64,000 bases of DNA from contig NZ_SMRT01000004.1 in NCBI RefSeq assembly GCF_004354045.1, forward strand, positions 372,001 through 436,000, in the 5' to 3' direction. Every line of letters begins with the position of its first letter. The first letter of the stretch is position 1. The position numbers and the translations under genes were made by a program. This DNA is from Paenibacillus piri. Lineage in GTDB: Bacteria > Bacillota > Bacilli > Paenibacillales > NBRC-103111. Shown piece after piece: positions 44,955-53,967 of the stretch. Under the pieces are notes generated by a model, which saw only the letters and a program-made list of their open reading frames with translations, did no database searches and had not been told where the DNA came from.

Positions 44955-45094
44955 CTTCCATAGCCCCCATTAAAATCGATTAGAATGGACTAAGTTTCAT
45001 TTTACTATAGATGACGCTATTTAAAAAGTCCGCGTTCCGCGGCAAAACGCCACGATAAATGAATCCGTCACGGGTTCCCCGGGAAACTTGGCCA

Positions 45095-45152
45095 GGATAA
45101 ACGGCTTCGCCGTCCTTAGGGACGTGCGCGTTTGTCAAGGTTGTGCGTTACG
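45095..45152 (+). repeat. Two-hairpin intergenic repeat, copy E (first half)
   Basis: GGATAAACGGCTTCGCCGTC, then GACGTGCGCGTTTGTCAAGG and TTGTGCG. Only the first hairpin is present. It lies in the 338-bp yloU-rpmB gap, 23 bp before the rpmB -35. Confidence 0.75.
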
Positions 45153-45174
45153 ACCAAAAAAAGCACGCCTCCCG

Positions 45175-45204
45175 TTGACGCCCATAACTGCACTATGTTA
45201 TGAT
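45175..45204 (+). promoter_or_regulatory. rpmB promoter
   Basis: TTGACG (45175-45180), 18 bp, TATGAT (45199-45204). The leader to the start codon is about 80 bases and holds a strong AAGGAGGTG. Confidence 0.75.
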
Positions 45205-45292
45205 ATTTAAGTGTGTTTTTAACAGGATTTGCTTACGGAGAGAATGGTTTCGAAGATGCAGGTCGTCGAGGCTTTTAAGGAGGTGTAATACC

Positions 45293-45481
45293 ATGTCCCG
45301 CAAATGTTTTATTACCGGTAAAGGACCCGGAACTGGCAACCACGTTTCTCATGCTAACAACAAATCGAAGCGTACTTGGGGTGTTAACGTTCAAAAGGTT
45401 CGTATTCTTGTGGACGGTAAGCCAAAGCGCGTTTATGTAAGCACGAAGGCTTTGAAATCCGGAAAAGTCACTCGTGTGTAA
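45293..45481 (+). CDS. rpmB: Ribosomal protein bL28
   Basis: This large-subunit ribosomal protein has 62 residues and starts [20 protein letters not shown], as in Bacillales. Only one N-terminal cysteine is present and the CxxC pair is absent, so this is the zinc-independent form. The AAGGAGGTG site fits the ATG at 45293. It is the only plus-strand core gene in this stretch, the usual arrangement beside spoVM. Confidence 0.96.
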   Translation: MSRKCFITGKGPGTGNHVSHANNKSKRTWGVNVQKVRILVDGKPKRVYVSTKALKSGKVTRV

Positions 45482-45500
45482 ACTTTTTCCACAAACAGAC

Positions 45501-45531
45501 AAAAAGCACCTGGGGCTCAGGTGCTTTTTTT
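45501..45531 (+). terminator. rpmB terminator
   Basis: Twelve-bp stem AAAAAGCACCTG/CAGGTGCTTTTT with T-run. Confidence 0.9.
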
Positions 45532-45620
45532 GATTGAATAGAAAGTATAAAATTTCATACTTTGCTTCGTACAACCTTGATAACGCGCCTGTCCCCTAAG
45601 GACGGCGATGCCGTTTATCC
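45532..45620 (-). repeat. Two-hairpin intergenic repeat, copy F
   Basis: On the minus strand, GGATAAACGGCATCGCCGTC at the start, CGCGTTATCAAGGTTGT, then the hairpin AAAGTAT...ATACTTT (45542-45563). It is tandem with copy G, with a spacing of 84 bp. Confidence 0.75.
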
Positions 45621-45705
45621 TTGATTGAATAGAAAGCCATACATTGCTTCTCACAACCTTGATAAACGTACCCGTCCCATTAAGGATGGCTAAGCCGCTT
45701 ATGCC
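45621..45705 (-). repeat. Two-hairpin intergenic repeat, copy G
   Basis: More diverged (GGCATAAGCGGCTTAGCCATC). The outer stem pairs CATAAGCG with CGTTTATC by a compensating change. The second hairpin is degenerate. Confidence 0.65.
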
Positions 45706-45739
45706 AGGCTGTCAAGATCACATAAGTTTTGCAGCTTTA

Positions 45740-45803
45740 GCTTCGCGTCGGCCTTACAAACGCGCTCGTCCTTGTATCGGGCGAGACAGCATCCGATCCC
45801 GGG
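45740..45803 (-). repeat. Degenerate repeat, copy H
   Basis: Keeps GGACGAGCGCGTTTGT and GCGAAGC from the right half of the unit; the left half is diverged. It completes the 360-bp gap between rpmB and spoVM, which contains only repeats. Confidence 0.4.
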
Positions 45804-45842
45804 TTGTTCAAACAAACCGCTAAGTATAAGACCGCAATGCCG

Positions 45843-45923
45843 TCAGTTTTTGCTAAATGTGCTAAGTACAGCTTTTACCAATCCGCCCAACAACTTAGGT
45901 AGCTTGATCGTGTAAAATTTCAT
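45843..45923 (-). CDS. spoVM: Stage V sporulation protein M
   Basis: A 26-residue amphipathic peptide beginning MKFYTIKLPKLLGG. It senses the convex forespore membrane and anchors the coat base protein SpoIVA in the mother cell. The composition and length match known SpoVM; Bacillus has FL where this has LL after KLPK. GAAGGAGGGG lies 5 bases before the ATG. The position between rpe and rpmB is the standard location. The start follows immediately after the stop of a 34-codon frame. Confidence 0.92.
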   Translation of the reverse strand: MKFYTIKLPKLLGGLVKAVLSTFSKN

Positions 45924-46028
45924 TCATGCCCCTCCTTCTAGTTTGCGTAAAAGCTGCTCCGATTTCGCCACATTGTCCGTGTCTGATACGGTGATACGCT
46001 GCTTTACCCAAGCGACAAGTTTATCCAT
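45924..46028 (-). CDS. Small ORF directly upstream of spoVM
   Basis: A 34-codon frame, MDKLVAWVKQRITVSDTDN then VAKSEQLLRKLEGGA, with GGAGG 13 bases before its ATG. Its last four codons (GAA GGA GGG GCA) form the ribosome binding site of spoVM, and its TGA is followed immediately by the spoVM ATG. Both features suggest coupled translation. I do not recognise a family; it could be a genuine small sporulation protein. Confidence 0.5.
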   Translation of the reverse strand: MDKLVAWVKQRITVSDTDNVAKSEQLLRKLEGGA

Positions 46029-46082
46029 GCTTTATTATATTCCTCCGCATGCAAAACGTGCCTATCCCATATTCGAGTCCGA

Positions 46083-46121
46083 AAAAACAAAAAGGCCACA
46101 AAAGCCTGAACTTTTGTAACC
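46083..46121 (-). terminator. Terminator of the rpe operon
   Basis: GG..ACAAAAG/CTTTTGT..CC stem (arms 46098-46104 and 46111-46117) followed by TTTTTG and TTTTTT in the minus direction. It separates the rpe operon from spoVM, so spoVM needs its own promoter. Confidence 0.7.
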
Positions 46122-46254
46122 ATGTTATGCGGCGGTAAGCCGTTTTATGCCATTGTTTAATTCGTACCGGCACACTTGTCCGGTCTTTAATCCGATTGAG
46201 CAAGCGCTGCGCACATTTGAGCGCAGCGCCTCGGCCTGTGCCGGCGAAACCGGA

Positions 46255-46506
46255 TTAAGCCGGTAGCGGTCCCGCCTTGATCGTTAAATATATCGCGTAA
46301 ATAACGGCGAAGATGAAATAAAGCACAATTGTCGTAATGACGAATGCGATCCGCATGCCGCGGCTCTCGTATTTTTTAAAAAACTGGATGCCGGTAAACA
46401 GCGCCCCCAACGAAAATATGTATTTCAATAAATCCTGAATTTGCGAAAACAGGGTCAATAGCCCGGCGCACAGTACGCTAAACCCGAGCACGATCAAAAA
46501 TTTCAA
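46255..46506 (-). CDS. Small membrane protein after rpe
   Basis: An 83-residue protein with two or three hydrophobic segments (KFLIVLGFSVLCAGLLTLF; FSLGALFTGIQFF; IAFVITTIVLYFIFAVIYAI). It starts at TTG, with GGAGTGAGG upstream, and begins 8 bp after the rpe stop. No family is recognised. It is conserved enough in shape to be a real gene of the rpe operon, function unknown. Confidence 0.65.
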   Translation of the reverse strand: MKFLIVLGFSVLCAGLLTLFSQIQDLLKYIFSLGALFTGIQFFKKYESRGMRIAFVITTIVLYFIFAVIYAIYLTIKAGPLPA

Positions 46507-46513
46507 CGCCGCC

Positions 46514-47170
46514 TCACTCCCCGCCCCGAATGAGCCGAATCGCTTCGGCGCGGTCGGTCTGGTTGAATACGGCATTTCCCGCCACAAGCACATCGGCTCC
46601 GGCCGCGGTCACCCGACGCGCCGTCTCTGCATTGATTCCGCCGTCCACCTCGATATGTACCCGCTGCAAGCCGCGTTCGTTCAACATTTCACGCAGCCTG
46701 GCAATCTTGGGCAGCATGCCCGGAATAAACTGCTGGCCTCCGAAGCCGGGATTGACCGTCATGATGAGCACGAGATCGAGCGCCTCGTCCATCACATGCT
46801 CGATAGCGGTTAACGGAGTTGCCGGATTAAGAACGACACCGGCCTTGACGTCCTGCTCCTTAATAAAATGAAGCGTGCGGTGCAGATGACGGCATGCTTC
46901 CGCATGGACCGATATCAGATCGGCTCCCGCCTTTGTAAAGGGCGTAATGTACGAATCCGGATTGTCTATCATCAAATGGACGTCCAGTGTCAGCGCCGTG
47001 TGAGGCCGAATCGCTTCGACCACGAGCGGTCCGATCGTCATATTGGGAACAAAATGGCCGTCCATCACATCCACATGGATCCAGTCCGCACCGCCGCGCT
47101 CCACATCGGCAATTTCGGCACCGAGCTTGGAAAAATCCGCGGATAATATGGATGGAGCGATTTTCAGCAT
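46514..47170 (-). CDS. rpe: Ribulose-phosphate 3-epimerase
   Basis: Rpe interconverts ribulose-5-phosphate and xylulose-5-phosphate in the pentose-phosphate pathway. The 218-residue TIM barrel starts [17 protein letters not shown]. It has the metal ligands in [14 protein letters not shown] and DVHLMI, and the VNPGFGGQ and VDGGIN motifs. AAAGGAGGTA precedes the ATG. The rsgA stop is 1 bp upstream, as part of the prpC-prkC-rsgA-rpe operon. Confidence 0.96.
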   Translation of the reverse strand: MLKIAPSILSADFSKLGAEIADVERGGADWIHVDVMDGHFVPNMTIGPLVVEAIRPHTALTLDVHLMIDNPDSYITPFTKAGADLISVHAEACRHLHRTLHFIKEQDVKAGVVLNPATPLTAIEHVMDEALDLVLIMTVNPGFGGQQFIPGMLPKIARLREMLNERGLQRVHIEVDGGINAETARRVTAAGADVLVAGNAVFNQTDRAEAIRLIRGGE

Positions 47171-47171
47171 G

Positions 47172-48137
47172 TCAGTACCTCCTTTTTCTCTCTTTAATCT
47201 CTGTCAAAAAATACAAGTAATGCTCGTAACGCGACTCGGCGATTCGGCCCTGCTCTTTGGCTTCAATGACTTTGCAGCCGGGCTCATGCTGATGGAGGCA
47301 GCCGCGGAATTTACAGCTTTCCGCAAGCTGCTGAAATTCCTTGAAGCAGGCGCTCAGCTCCTCGGCTGCCCCGATTTGCGCGAAATCGAGCTGACTGAAG
47401 CCCGGCGTATCGGCTACCAGGCCTCCGTTTTGCAGCCGGATCAGCTCGACATGCCGGGTCGTATGCTTCCCCCGGCCCAGCTTCATGCTGATCTGGTTCG
47501 TTTCAAGCTGCAGTCCGGGCACCATGGCGTTGAGCAGCGACGATTTGCCGACACCGGACTGTCCGGCAAAGACGGAGATATGGCCGGACAGCCGCTGCAG
47601 CACCGGTTCAATTCCGATGCCCAGCTTGGCGCTTGTGACGACAACCTGATATCCGATCGATTCATACAAATGAACGATCGCATTCATCGGCTCCAGATTA
47701 TCGCTCGCGCAAAAGCTGGAATAAGCTTCCGTCATCGACAATTCCGCACCGTCCGAAGCCGGCTCGCCGCTCTCGATTAAATCCTGTTTCGTCAAGCAAA
47801 TAATCGTCTCCAGACCGGCGTTCTCGGTATGGACCAGAAATTTGTCCAGCAGCTGCAAATTGAGCGCAGGCTCCTGCACCGCAAACACCAGTACAACCAG
47901 CTCCACGTTTGCAACCTGCGGCCGGATCAGCTCCGAGCTGCGCGGTAAAATTTCATCCACCGTGCCTTCTCCGTTTTCGGTCAGCTCATATACGACTCTA
48001 TCCCCTACCAACGGCGTCTCGCCGCGTTTCTTGAAAATACCGCGGGCTCTGCACTGCACCGGAACCATGCCCTCATCATCCTCGGGCAGCACGTAATAAT
48101 AGCCGCTTAACGCTTTTACAATAAGGCCCGATGGCAT
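47172..48137 (-). CDS. rsgA: Ribosome small subunit-dependent GTPase A
   Basis: RsgA assists maturation of the 30S subunit. The 321-residue protein has an N-terminal OB domain, a circularly permuted GTPase domain (G4 CLTKQDL, then G1 [16 protein letters not shown], then G3 DTPGFSQ) and a C-terminal zinc site ([14 protein letters not shown]). GGAGGC precedes the ATG. The start overlaps the prkC stop by one base. In Bacillus a homologue is phosphorylated by PrkC, which fits the linkage. Confidence 0.95.
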   Translation of the reverse strand: MPSGLIVKALSGYYYVLPEDDEGMVPVQCRARGIFKKRGETPLVGDRVVYELTENGEGTVDEILPRSSELIRPQVANVELVVLVFAVQEPALNLQLLDKFLVHTENAGLETIICLTKQDLIESGEPASDGAELSMTEAYSSFCASDNLEPMNAIVHLYESIGYQVVVTSAKLGIGIEPVLQRLSGHISVFAGQSGVGKSSLLNAMVPGLQLETNQISMKLGRGKHTTRHVELIRLQNGGLVADTPGFSQLDFAQIGAAEELSACFKEFQQLAESCKFRGCLHQHEPGCKVIEAKEQGRIAESRYEHYLYFLTEIKERKRRY

Positions 48138-50452
48138 CAGCTTCTGCCTCCCGCTGCCGGTGTGGCTCCGTTCCCGCCGCCTGCGGGCGGCGGCGGCGTG
48201 CCCGGAGCTCCGCTGCCGGTTCCCGTTCCGGCACCATTGCCGGTTCCCGAACCCGGTTGCGCTCCGGTTCCGGTGCCGCCATTGCCGTTGCCGGCGCCGC
48301 CCGTTCCTGCGCCCGGCGTGGATCCCGTTCCCTGCGTTCCGCCGGGATTGCCGGGCTTTGTGCCGTCAGGCGCAGTTCCGCTGCCCGGCGTGCCTTGACC
48401 TTGCCCCGGCGGCGTCGTTACGCCCCCGGGAGTTGTCGAACCGGGTGCCGTCGAACCCGACGTTACAGGCACCGGTGTAAACGGCTTGCCATTTTTCTGA
48501 GCGACAAAATCGTCGTACGTGACTGTAATCATATCGGCCAGCACATTGTCCTTCTTAATTTGAATGACAGCCCGTTTATCCGGGGATACGACCAAGTTGA
48601 CGTCAACCGTGGTCACCTTCGAAATTTTGACCGATTTGTACTCGAAGTTATCGTACTGGGCATCGCTCAAAATAAACTTAACCGTCGTTTCCTTGCCTTC
48701 CTTGGTCGGTGTGACCGGAACGGCAATTTTCATCGGGCCCGCATCCTCCGGCAGTCCGGAGCTGATAATCAGTTTAATTTCCGCTCCCGGGGAAACCTCA
48801 TCATTATATTTGTAAGGGAACTGCGTAATGACTTTCCCTTTCGGCTGCTTGTAGCTCGTTTCCACATTGATGCCGTCCTGCGCCAGCTTCAGATTGCTTG
48901 CGGCAATCCGCGTTCTGGCCTCCGCCTCGCTCAAGCCGACCAGATCGGGCATTTTGAACGTCTCTCTGCCTTTGCTGACTGTCAGCAGGACGTTGACCGT
49001 TGCAGGATCGAATTCCTCATTAAGGGCCGGATTTTGAATTACGACCGTTTCCGGATCTTCATCTACGAATTTCGGGTCGATTTTGATCCGGTCCTCCGTA
49101 ATGCCGACCGCCATCAGCGCCGTTTTGGCATCGCCCAGCTTTTTGCCGGTCACGCTTGGCATTTTTTGCTTTTCCGCGCCTTTGCTTACATAGATCGTTT
49201 CCTTGCCGTGAAGCTTGAGCTTCATATTCATATGATCCTGGCGGATAACAATATCCTTCGGCACGTCCTTCGAATATTCAGGAACGACCTCAGCCTCCAG
49301 GCCGGCGGCGGTAAGCATCGCCTGAGCCTCCGTTAACGGCTTGTTGACGACTGTCGGCACGTCGACATCCTGAATGACAACCTTGGATTTAACGTATCCT
49401 ACCAAATACCACATCCCGGCCAACAGCATCAGCAGAATGATGATCCATACGAGCGGCTTGATCCAACGTTTTTTCTTTTTTCCCGAAGCCTCGTCCTCAT
49501 CCGCGTCTTCATCCTCATCGTCCGCCGTGTCCGATCCCGTATATTGATTGGGGCGGATCGCAGGAATGACCAGCGTTTTCTCCTCATCAAGCTCATCATC
49601 GTCCATGAAGCTGATTTTGGCTTCGTTGCGCCGATGCGGCAGCAGACAGCTGTCGAGATCGTCAAGCATTTGCTTGGCGGAACGGTAGCGCTCCGACGGA
49701 TTTTTGCGCATCGCTTTTAAAATGATATTTTCGACGCTTTGCGGAATGAGCGGATTCACTTTGCGCGGCTCTTCCACTTCTTCCTGCAAATGCTTTAAAG
49801 CGACGCTGATCGGACTTTCCCCCAAAAAAGGCAGACGGCCGGTCAGCATTTGATACATGACAATCCCGAGTGAATACAAATCCGATTGCTCTCCGGTAGG
49901 AGTGCCTTTGGCATGCTCAGGGGAAAAATAATGAACCGAACCGACCACGGAGCCGGTTTGCGTAATGGTTGAGGATGTGACAGCACGGGCGATGCCGAAA
50001 TCAGTTACTTTCACTCTGCCGTTTTTGCCGATTAAAATATTATGAGGCTTAATATCGCGATGAATGATTTGATTATGATGGGCATGATCGAGCGCGTCGC
50101 AAATTTGGCCGGCAAAATGGACGGCTTCCTCCACCTGCAGCGGCGCCTTCTCCTTGATCAGTTCGTTCAAGGTGGTGCCTTCGATATATTCCATCACAAT
50201 ATAGTGAACGTCATCTTCCTGACCGACATCGTAGATGCTGACTACGTTCGAGTGGGATAATGACGCGGCAGCCTGGGCCTCGCGCCGAAACCGTTGAATG
50301 AATTCCTCGTCGTGGACATACTGCGAACGCAATATTTTGACAGCCACATGGCGATGCAGCAAAATATCAAGCGCTTTATAGACAATAGCCATTCCGCCGC
50401 CGCCCACGCGTTCAAGGATTTCATAACGTCCTCCCAGCCGGTTACCTATCAT
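48137..50452 (-). CDS. prkC: Ser/Thr protein kinase with PASTA domains
   Basis: This membrane kinase senses muropeptides and controls germination and cell-wall functions. The 771-residue protein has a kinase domain (1-270; catalytic IIHRDIKPHNIL and DFGIARA), an acidic juxtamembrane stretch and one transmembrane helix (about 335-358). Three PASTA domains follow (to about residue 565), then a further globular region (about 570-665). The last ~110 residues are an extreme glycine/proline/threonine tail, absent from the Bacillus protein. AGAGGTGATGATGA precedes the ATG; it lies 6 bp after the phosphatase prpC. Confidence 0.95.
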   Translation of the reverse strand: MIGNRLGGRYEILERVGGGGMAIVYKALDILLHRHVAVKILRSQYVHDEEFIQRFRREAQAAASLSHSNVVSIYDVGQEDDVHYIVMEYIEGTTLNELIKEKAPLQVEEAVHFAGQICDALDHAHHNQIIHRDIKPHNILIGKNGRVKVTDFGIARAVTSSTITQTGSVVGSVHYFSPEHAKGTPTGEQSDLYSLGIVMYQMLTGRLPFLGESPISVALKHLQEEVEEPRKVNPLIPQSVENIILKAMRKNPSERYRSAKQMLDDLDSCLLPHRRNEAKISFMDDDELDEEKTLVIPAIRPNQYTGSDTADDEDEDADEDEASGKKKKRWIKPLVWIIILLMLLAGMWYLVGYVKSKVVIQDVDVPTVVNKPLTEAQAMLTAAGLEAEVVPEYSKDVPKDIVIRQDHMNMKLKLHGKETIYVSKGAEKQKMPSVTGKKLGDAKTALMAVGITEDRIKIDPKFVDEDPETVVIQNPALNEEFDPATVNVLLTVSKGRETFKMPDLVGLSEAEARTRIAASNLKLAQDGINVETSYKQPKGKVITQFPYKYNDEVSPGAEIKLIISSGLPEDAGPMKIAVPVTPTKEGKETTVKFILSDAQYDNFEYKSVKISKVTTVDVNLVVSPDKRAVIQIKKDNVLADMITVTYDDFVAQKNGKPFTPVPVTSGSTAPGSTTPGGVTTPPGQGQGTPGSGTAPDGTKPGNPGGTQGTGSTPGAGTGGAGNGNGGTGTGAQPGSGTGNGAGTGTGSGAPGTPPPPAGGGNGATPAAGGRS

Positions 50453-50458
50453 TCATCA

Positions 50459-51241
50459 TCACCTCTCTTCACCGTCAAAATGAGCTGTGTCCACTGCGGT
50501 GCTCCCGGCATCGTTGCTGACGAGAACTACGGTAATGTTGTCGTCGCCGCCGGCCTCCATCGCTTCCGCAACAAGCCGCTGCGCCTTGCCTTCAAGCAGG
50601 CCGTCCCCATTGACGACCGCCAGAAGCCGCTCCCGGCTGACCAGGCCGCTGAGTCCGTCGCTGCATAGCAACAAAACATCGCCGTACCGCCATTGCACGT
50701 CCCGTACATCGACTTCGATCCCGGCTTCCGTCCCAAGCGCCCGGGTCAGCACGTTGCGCCGAGGATGGTGACCCGCTTCTTCACGGGTAATTTGCCCGCT
50801 CTTGACCAGTTCGTTGACGAGCGAATGATCCTCGGTTAGCTGCTCGATGCCCGCCTGGTTCACCTGATAGGCCCGGCTATCGCCGATATGGCCGACAACG
50901 ACCGTATGCTCGTCCGCGATGACGGCCACGACGGTCGTACCCATTCCATGGTAATTTTCCCGCTCCGCGGCAAATGCAAATATATTTGCATTGGCAAGCT
51001 CTATCGCCGCTCTCAGGCGGTTTTTTCGTTCCTCGACAGAGGCGTCTCCCGGTATCGACTGCAGCTCGGTATGAATGATTTCCACAGCCATCTGACTTGC
51101 GATATCGCCTGCCTGGTGGCCTCCCATCCCGTCCGCTACGATTGCCAGCACGAAGCCGTTCAAATCTTCCTGTACGACCGCCCTGTCTTCATTAACCAAA
51201 CGGACACGTCCGATATCCGTTTGATTCGCCGTTCTTATCAT
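50459..51241 (-). CDS. prpC: PP2C-type protein phosphatase
   Basis: PrpC dephosphorylates substrates of PrkC. The 260-residue PP2C protein starts MIRTANQTDIGRVRLVNEDR. Metal-binding aspartates are in VADGMGGHQAGD, GHIGDSRAY and LCSDGLSGLV, then DNITVVLV. GAGGTGAGGGG precedes the ATG at 51241. It lies 8 bp downstream of rlmN and 6 bp before prkC, the standard phosphatase-kinase pair. Confidence 0.95.
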   Translation of the reverse strand: MIRTANQTDIGRVRLVNEDRAVVQEDLNGFVLAIVADGMGGHQAGDIASQMAVEIIHTELQSIPGDASVEERKNRLRAAIELANANIFAFAAERENYHGMGTTVVAVIADEHTVVVGHIGDSRAYQVNQAGIEQLTEDHSLVNELVKSGQITREEAGHHPRRNVLTRALGTEAGIEVDVRDVQWRYGDVLLLCSDGLSGLVSRERLLAVVNGDGLLEGKAQRLVAEAMEAGGDDNITVVLVSNDAGSTAVDTAHFDGEER

Positions 51242-51249
51242 GCTTCCCC

Positions 51250-52332
51250 TCACCTCGCACCTGACTCCATATGCTTCGCGCGCAGTTGTCCGCAGGCGGC
51301 CGCAATATCGCTGCCCTGCTCCCTGCGGATCGTCGCATTAATTTTATTCCGCTCAAGAATACGCTGGAATGTAAAAATGTCGTCTCTCGGCGTCCGAACA
51401 TAGTCCCGCTCCGACACGAAATTGACCGGAATCAAGTTGACGTGTGCCATCGGGAACGCCTGAAGCACCTGCCCCAGCTCCTCCGCATGCTCGGGACGGT
51501 CGTTCACCCCGCCCATCAAAGCATATTCGAACGTGATTCTGCGCCCTGTTTTGGCCACGTAATACTTGCAGGCTTCAATCAATTCGGCAAAAGGAAACCG
51601 CCGGTTGACCGGCATCAGCTTGGAACGGAGCTTGTCATTGGGCGCATGAATGGAAATCGCCAAATTGATCTGCGTCTGCTCATCGGCAAAACGATAAATA
51701 TTCGGCACAATGCCGCTTGTCGAAACGGTAATATGGCGTTGGCCGATATTCAAGCCCTTCGGATGAATCATCACCTTCAGGAAGGTCATCATCGCATCGT
51801 AATTTTCAAACGGCTCGCCGATACCCATAATGACAATGCTGCTGACGCGCTCATCGGTCGCATCCAATAGCTGCTGCGCCTTAACGACCTGGGCAATAAT
51901 TTCGCCCGGCATCAGGTTGCGCTTCAGCCCCGTCAAGGTCGACGCGCAAAACGTGCAGCCGATCCGACAGCCGACCTGTGTCGTCACACAGACGCTATTG
52001 CCGTAACTATGCTTCATAATGACGGTTTCAATGGCGTTTTTATCCGACAGCTCGAACAAAAACTTCACGGTACCGTCCTTGGATTCGTATTTGGCGACTT
52101 CGGTCAAGGTAACGAAATCGAATGTCTGCCCCAGCTTTTCGCGGAGCGGTTTCGGCAAGTTCGTCATCTCGTCGAAGCTTGATATTCTTTTCACATACAG
52201 CCAGTCAAAAATTTGTCCGGCGCGAAATCCCGATTCGCCGTTCGACTTGACCCATTCCTGCCACTCCTCCAACGTCAGATCGTAAACGTACGGCTTGGCA
52301 GGGGCTTGAAATTTTTCTTTTGTCGTTTCCAT
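51250..52332 (-). CDS. rlmN: 23S rRNA/tRNA adenine-C2 methyltransferase RlmN
   Basis: RlmN is a radical-SAM enzyme that methylates A2503 of 23S rRNA and A37 of some tRNAs. The 360-residue protein has the iron-sulphur cluster motif [10 protein letters not shown] (about residues 123-130) and the [13 protein letters not shown] segment. The methyl-carrying cysteine lies near the C-terminus in [17 protein letters not shown] lies upstream. It precedes prpC. Confidence 0.96.
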   Translation of the reverse strand: METTKEKFQAPAKPYVYDLTLEEWQEWVKSNGESGFRAGQIFDWLYVKRISSFDEMTNLPKPLREKLGQTFDFVTLTEVAKYESKDGTVKFLFELSDKNAIETVIMKHSYGNSVCVTTQVGCRIGCTFCASTLTGLKRNLMPGEIIAQVVKAQQLLDATDERVSSIVIMGIGEPFENYDAMMTFLKVMIHPKGLNIGQRHITVSTSGIVPNIYRFADEQTQINLAISIHAPNDKLRSKLMPVNRRFPFAELIEACKYYVAKTGRRITFEYALMGGVNDRPEHAEELGQVLQAFPMAHVNLIPVNFVSERDYVRTPRDDIFTFQRILERNKINATIRREQGSDIAAACGQLRAKHMESGAR

Positions 52333-52428
52333 CGATTATCACAACCTGTTTTTCAATTCATGCGGTGCGCAAATGAAACGGTCATCGCACTAACGCACAT
52401 GCCTTAGATTTTACCATATTCGTCGCAT

Positions 52429-53931
52429 TTACGCTCGTTTTCGCAGCCTGGCTATAAAAAAACCGTCGGAATGATGCTCGTACGGGTAAATTTGGACAGG
52501 CTCACAGTCCAAATCGTATTCCGGATGCGCCTCCAAAAATAACCGGACCCGACCTTCGTTCTCGTTATATTCAAGCGTGCAGGTGCTGTATACGAGCACC
52601 CCGCCAGGGCGCAGCAGCGAGTGAACGCGTTCGAGCAGCTCGTGCTGAATGACGCATATTTCGTCCAGCTCCCGCTCGCTTTTTGCCCATTTCATATCCG
52701 GCTTGCGACGAATGACGCCGAGCCCCGAGCATGGCGCATCGAGCAAAATGCGGTCGAAGCTTCCGGGCGCGAATCGCTCCGGAAGCTCGCGCGCATCCGC
52801 AACGATCGTGCGGATGGAGCCAAGGCCCAGACGATCCGCCTGCTCCTGAATCAGCTTCTCCTTATGCTCGTGGATATCGCAGGCCCATATTTCGCCGCGG
52901 TCGTTCATTTTTTCCGCCATATGAGCGGTTTTGCCGCCCGGAGCGGCGCAGCAGTCCAGCACCTTGTCGCCGGGCTGCGGATCGACCGTATCCGCCACCA
53001 GCATCGAGCTTTCGTCCTGGATCGAGAACAAGCCTTCCGCATACCACGGAGTCAAAGCCATGTTGCCGCCGCCCTTGACGACAATTCCGTCGCTCGCCAG
53101 AGCCGACGGCTCCGCCTCAAGTCCGGCCTCGCCCAGCTTCGCAAGCAGCTCGGAGCGGCTTAGCTTCACCGTATTGACCCGGATACTGACGTGCGGCGGC
53201 TCGTTGTTCGCCGCGCATATGCGCTCTGTCCGCTCTTCACCCAGCTGGCGGATCCAGCGATTCACCAGCCATTCGGGATGCGAATGGGCTAAGACGATCC
53301 GCTCCGCCGGCGGCAAATCCGCAGGCAGCTGCAGCGAATCCTTCTGTCGGAGAACGGAGCGCAGCACGCCATTGACCATACCGGATATCCCCTGGTGCCC
53401 TCTGCGCTTCGCCAGATTGACCGCTTCGTTGACTACGGCGTGATCCGGTATGCGGTCCAAATAGTAGATCTGGTAAAAGCTGAGTCTGAGCAGGCTGCGT
53501 ACCCACGGCTCCAGCTTGGCCAAACCTTTGGCAACAAAGCGGGCGAGAAAATAGTCGATCGTGTTCAGACGCTGAATCGTCCCGTACACGATTTCCGTCG
53601 CCAGCCCGGCATCCGGTTTGTCCAGATTGTACCGCTGCAGCGTTTGGTGCAGCAGCAGATTGCTGTACGAGCGGTCCTGCTCGATGCGCACAAGCACGTC
53701 CAGCGCCGCTTCTCTCGCGCCGCCTTTGCGGTTCTGGCTTCCGGCGGGCCGGTTATGCGGCTCCCGGCGGTTCATTGGGGACCGGTCTACTCCAGGCTTA
53801 CCCGGGTTTACGCCGTCCGAATTTAAGCCGCCTGCCTGGACCGTGCGGTTCGTTTGATTCGTCCCGTCCGCGCGGACGACAGCTTTGTTATGATTATACC
53901 GGCCGCGGCCGTTCTTCATGTTGTCGCTCAA
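52429..53931 (-). CDS. rsmB: 16S rRNA (cytosine967-C5)-methyltransferase
   Basis: RsmB methylates C967 of 16S rRNA. The 500-residue protein combines an N-terminal NusB-like domain (about 73-210) with a RsmB/NOP methyltransferase domain. DCCAAPGGKTAHMAE is the SAM loop, DAPCSGLGVIRRKPD holds one catalytic cysteine and YSTCTLEYNENE the other. The first ~70 residues are an Asn/Arg/Gly-rich extension not found in Bacillus. It starts at TTG, with GGAGG 9 bases upstream. Confidence 0.93.
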   Translation of the reverse strand: MSDNMKNGRGRYNHNKAVVRADGTNQTNRTVQAGGLNSDGVNPGKPGVDRSPMNRREPHNRPAGSQNRKGGAREAALDVLVRIEQDRSYSNLLLHQTLQRYNLDKPDAGLATEIVYGTIQRLNTIDYFLARFVAKGLAKLEPWVRSLLRLSFYQIYYLDRIPDHAVVNEAVNLAKRRGHQGISGMVNGVLRSVLRQKDSLQLPADLPPAERIVLAHSHPEWLVNRWIRQLGEERTERICAANNEPPHVSIRVNTVKLSRSELLAKLGEAGLEAEPSALASDGIVVKGGGNMALTPWYAEGLFSIQDESSMLVADTVDPQPGDKVLDCCAAPGGKTAHMAEKMNDRGEIWACDIHEHKEKLIQEQADRLGLGSIRTIVADARELPERFAPGSFDRILLDAPCSGLGVIRRKPDMKWAKSERELDEICVIQHELLERVHSLLRPGGVLVYSTCTLEYNENEGRVRLFLEAHPEYDLDCEPVQIYPYEHHSDGFFIARLRKRA

Positions 53932-53967
53932 TGTTATATGCCTCCGCTCTTCCTCCGGCTGCCGGGA

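Noticed and set aside
46021..46203. 60-codon minus-strand frame between rpe and spoVM
   Set aside because: It runs through the rpe-operon terminator, overlaps the better-supported 34-codon frame and has no ribosome binding site.
48131..49336. 401-codon plus-strand frame opposite prkC
   Set aside because: It mirrors the GC-rich repetitive tail and PASTA region of prkC; composition is arginine-rich with no motif or ribosome binding site.
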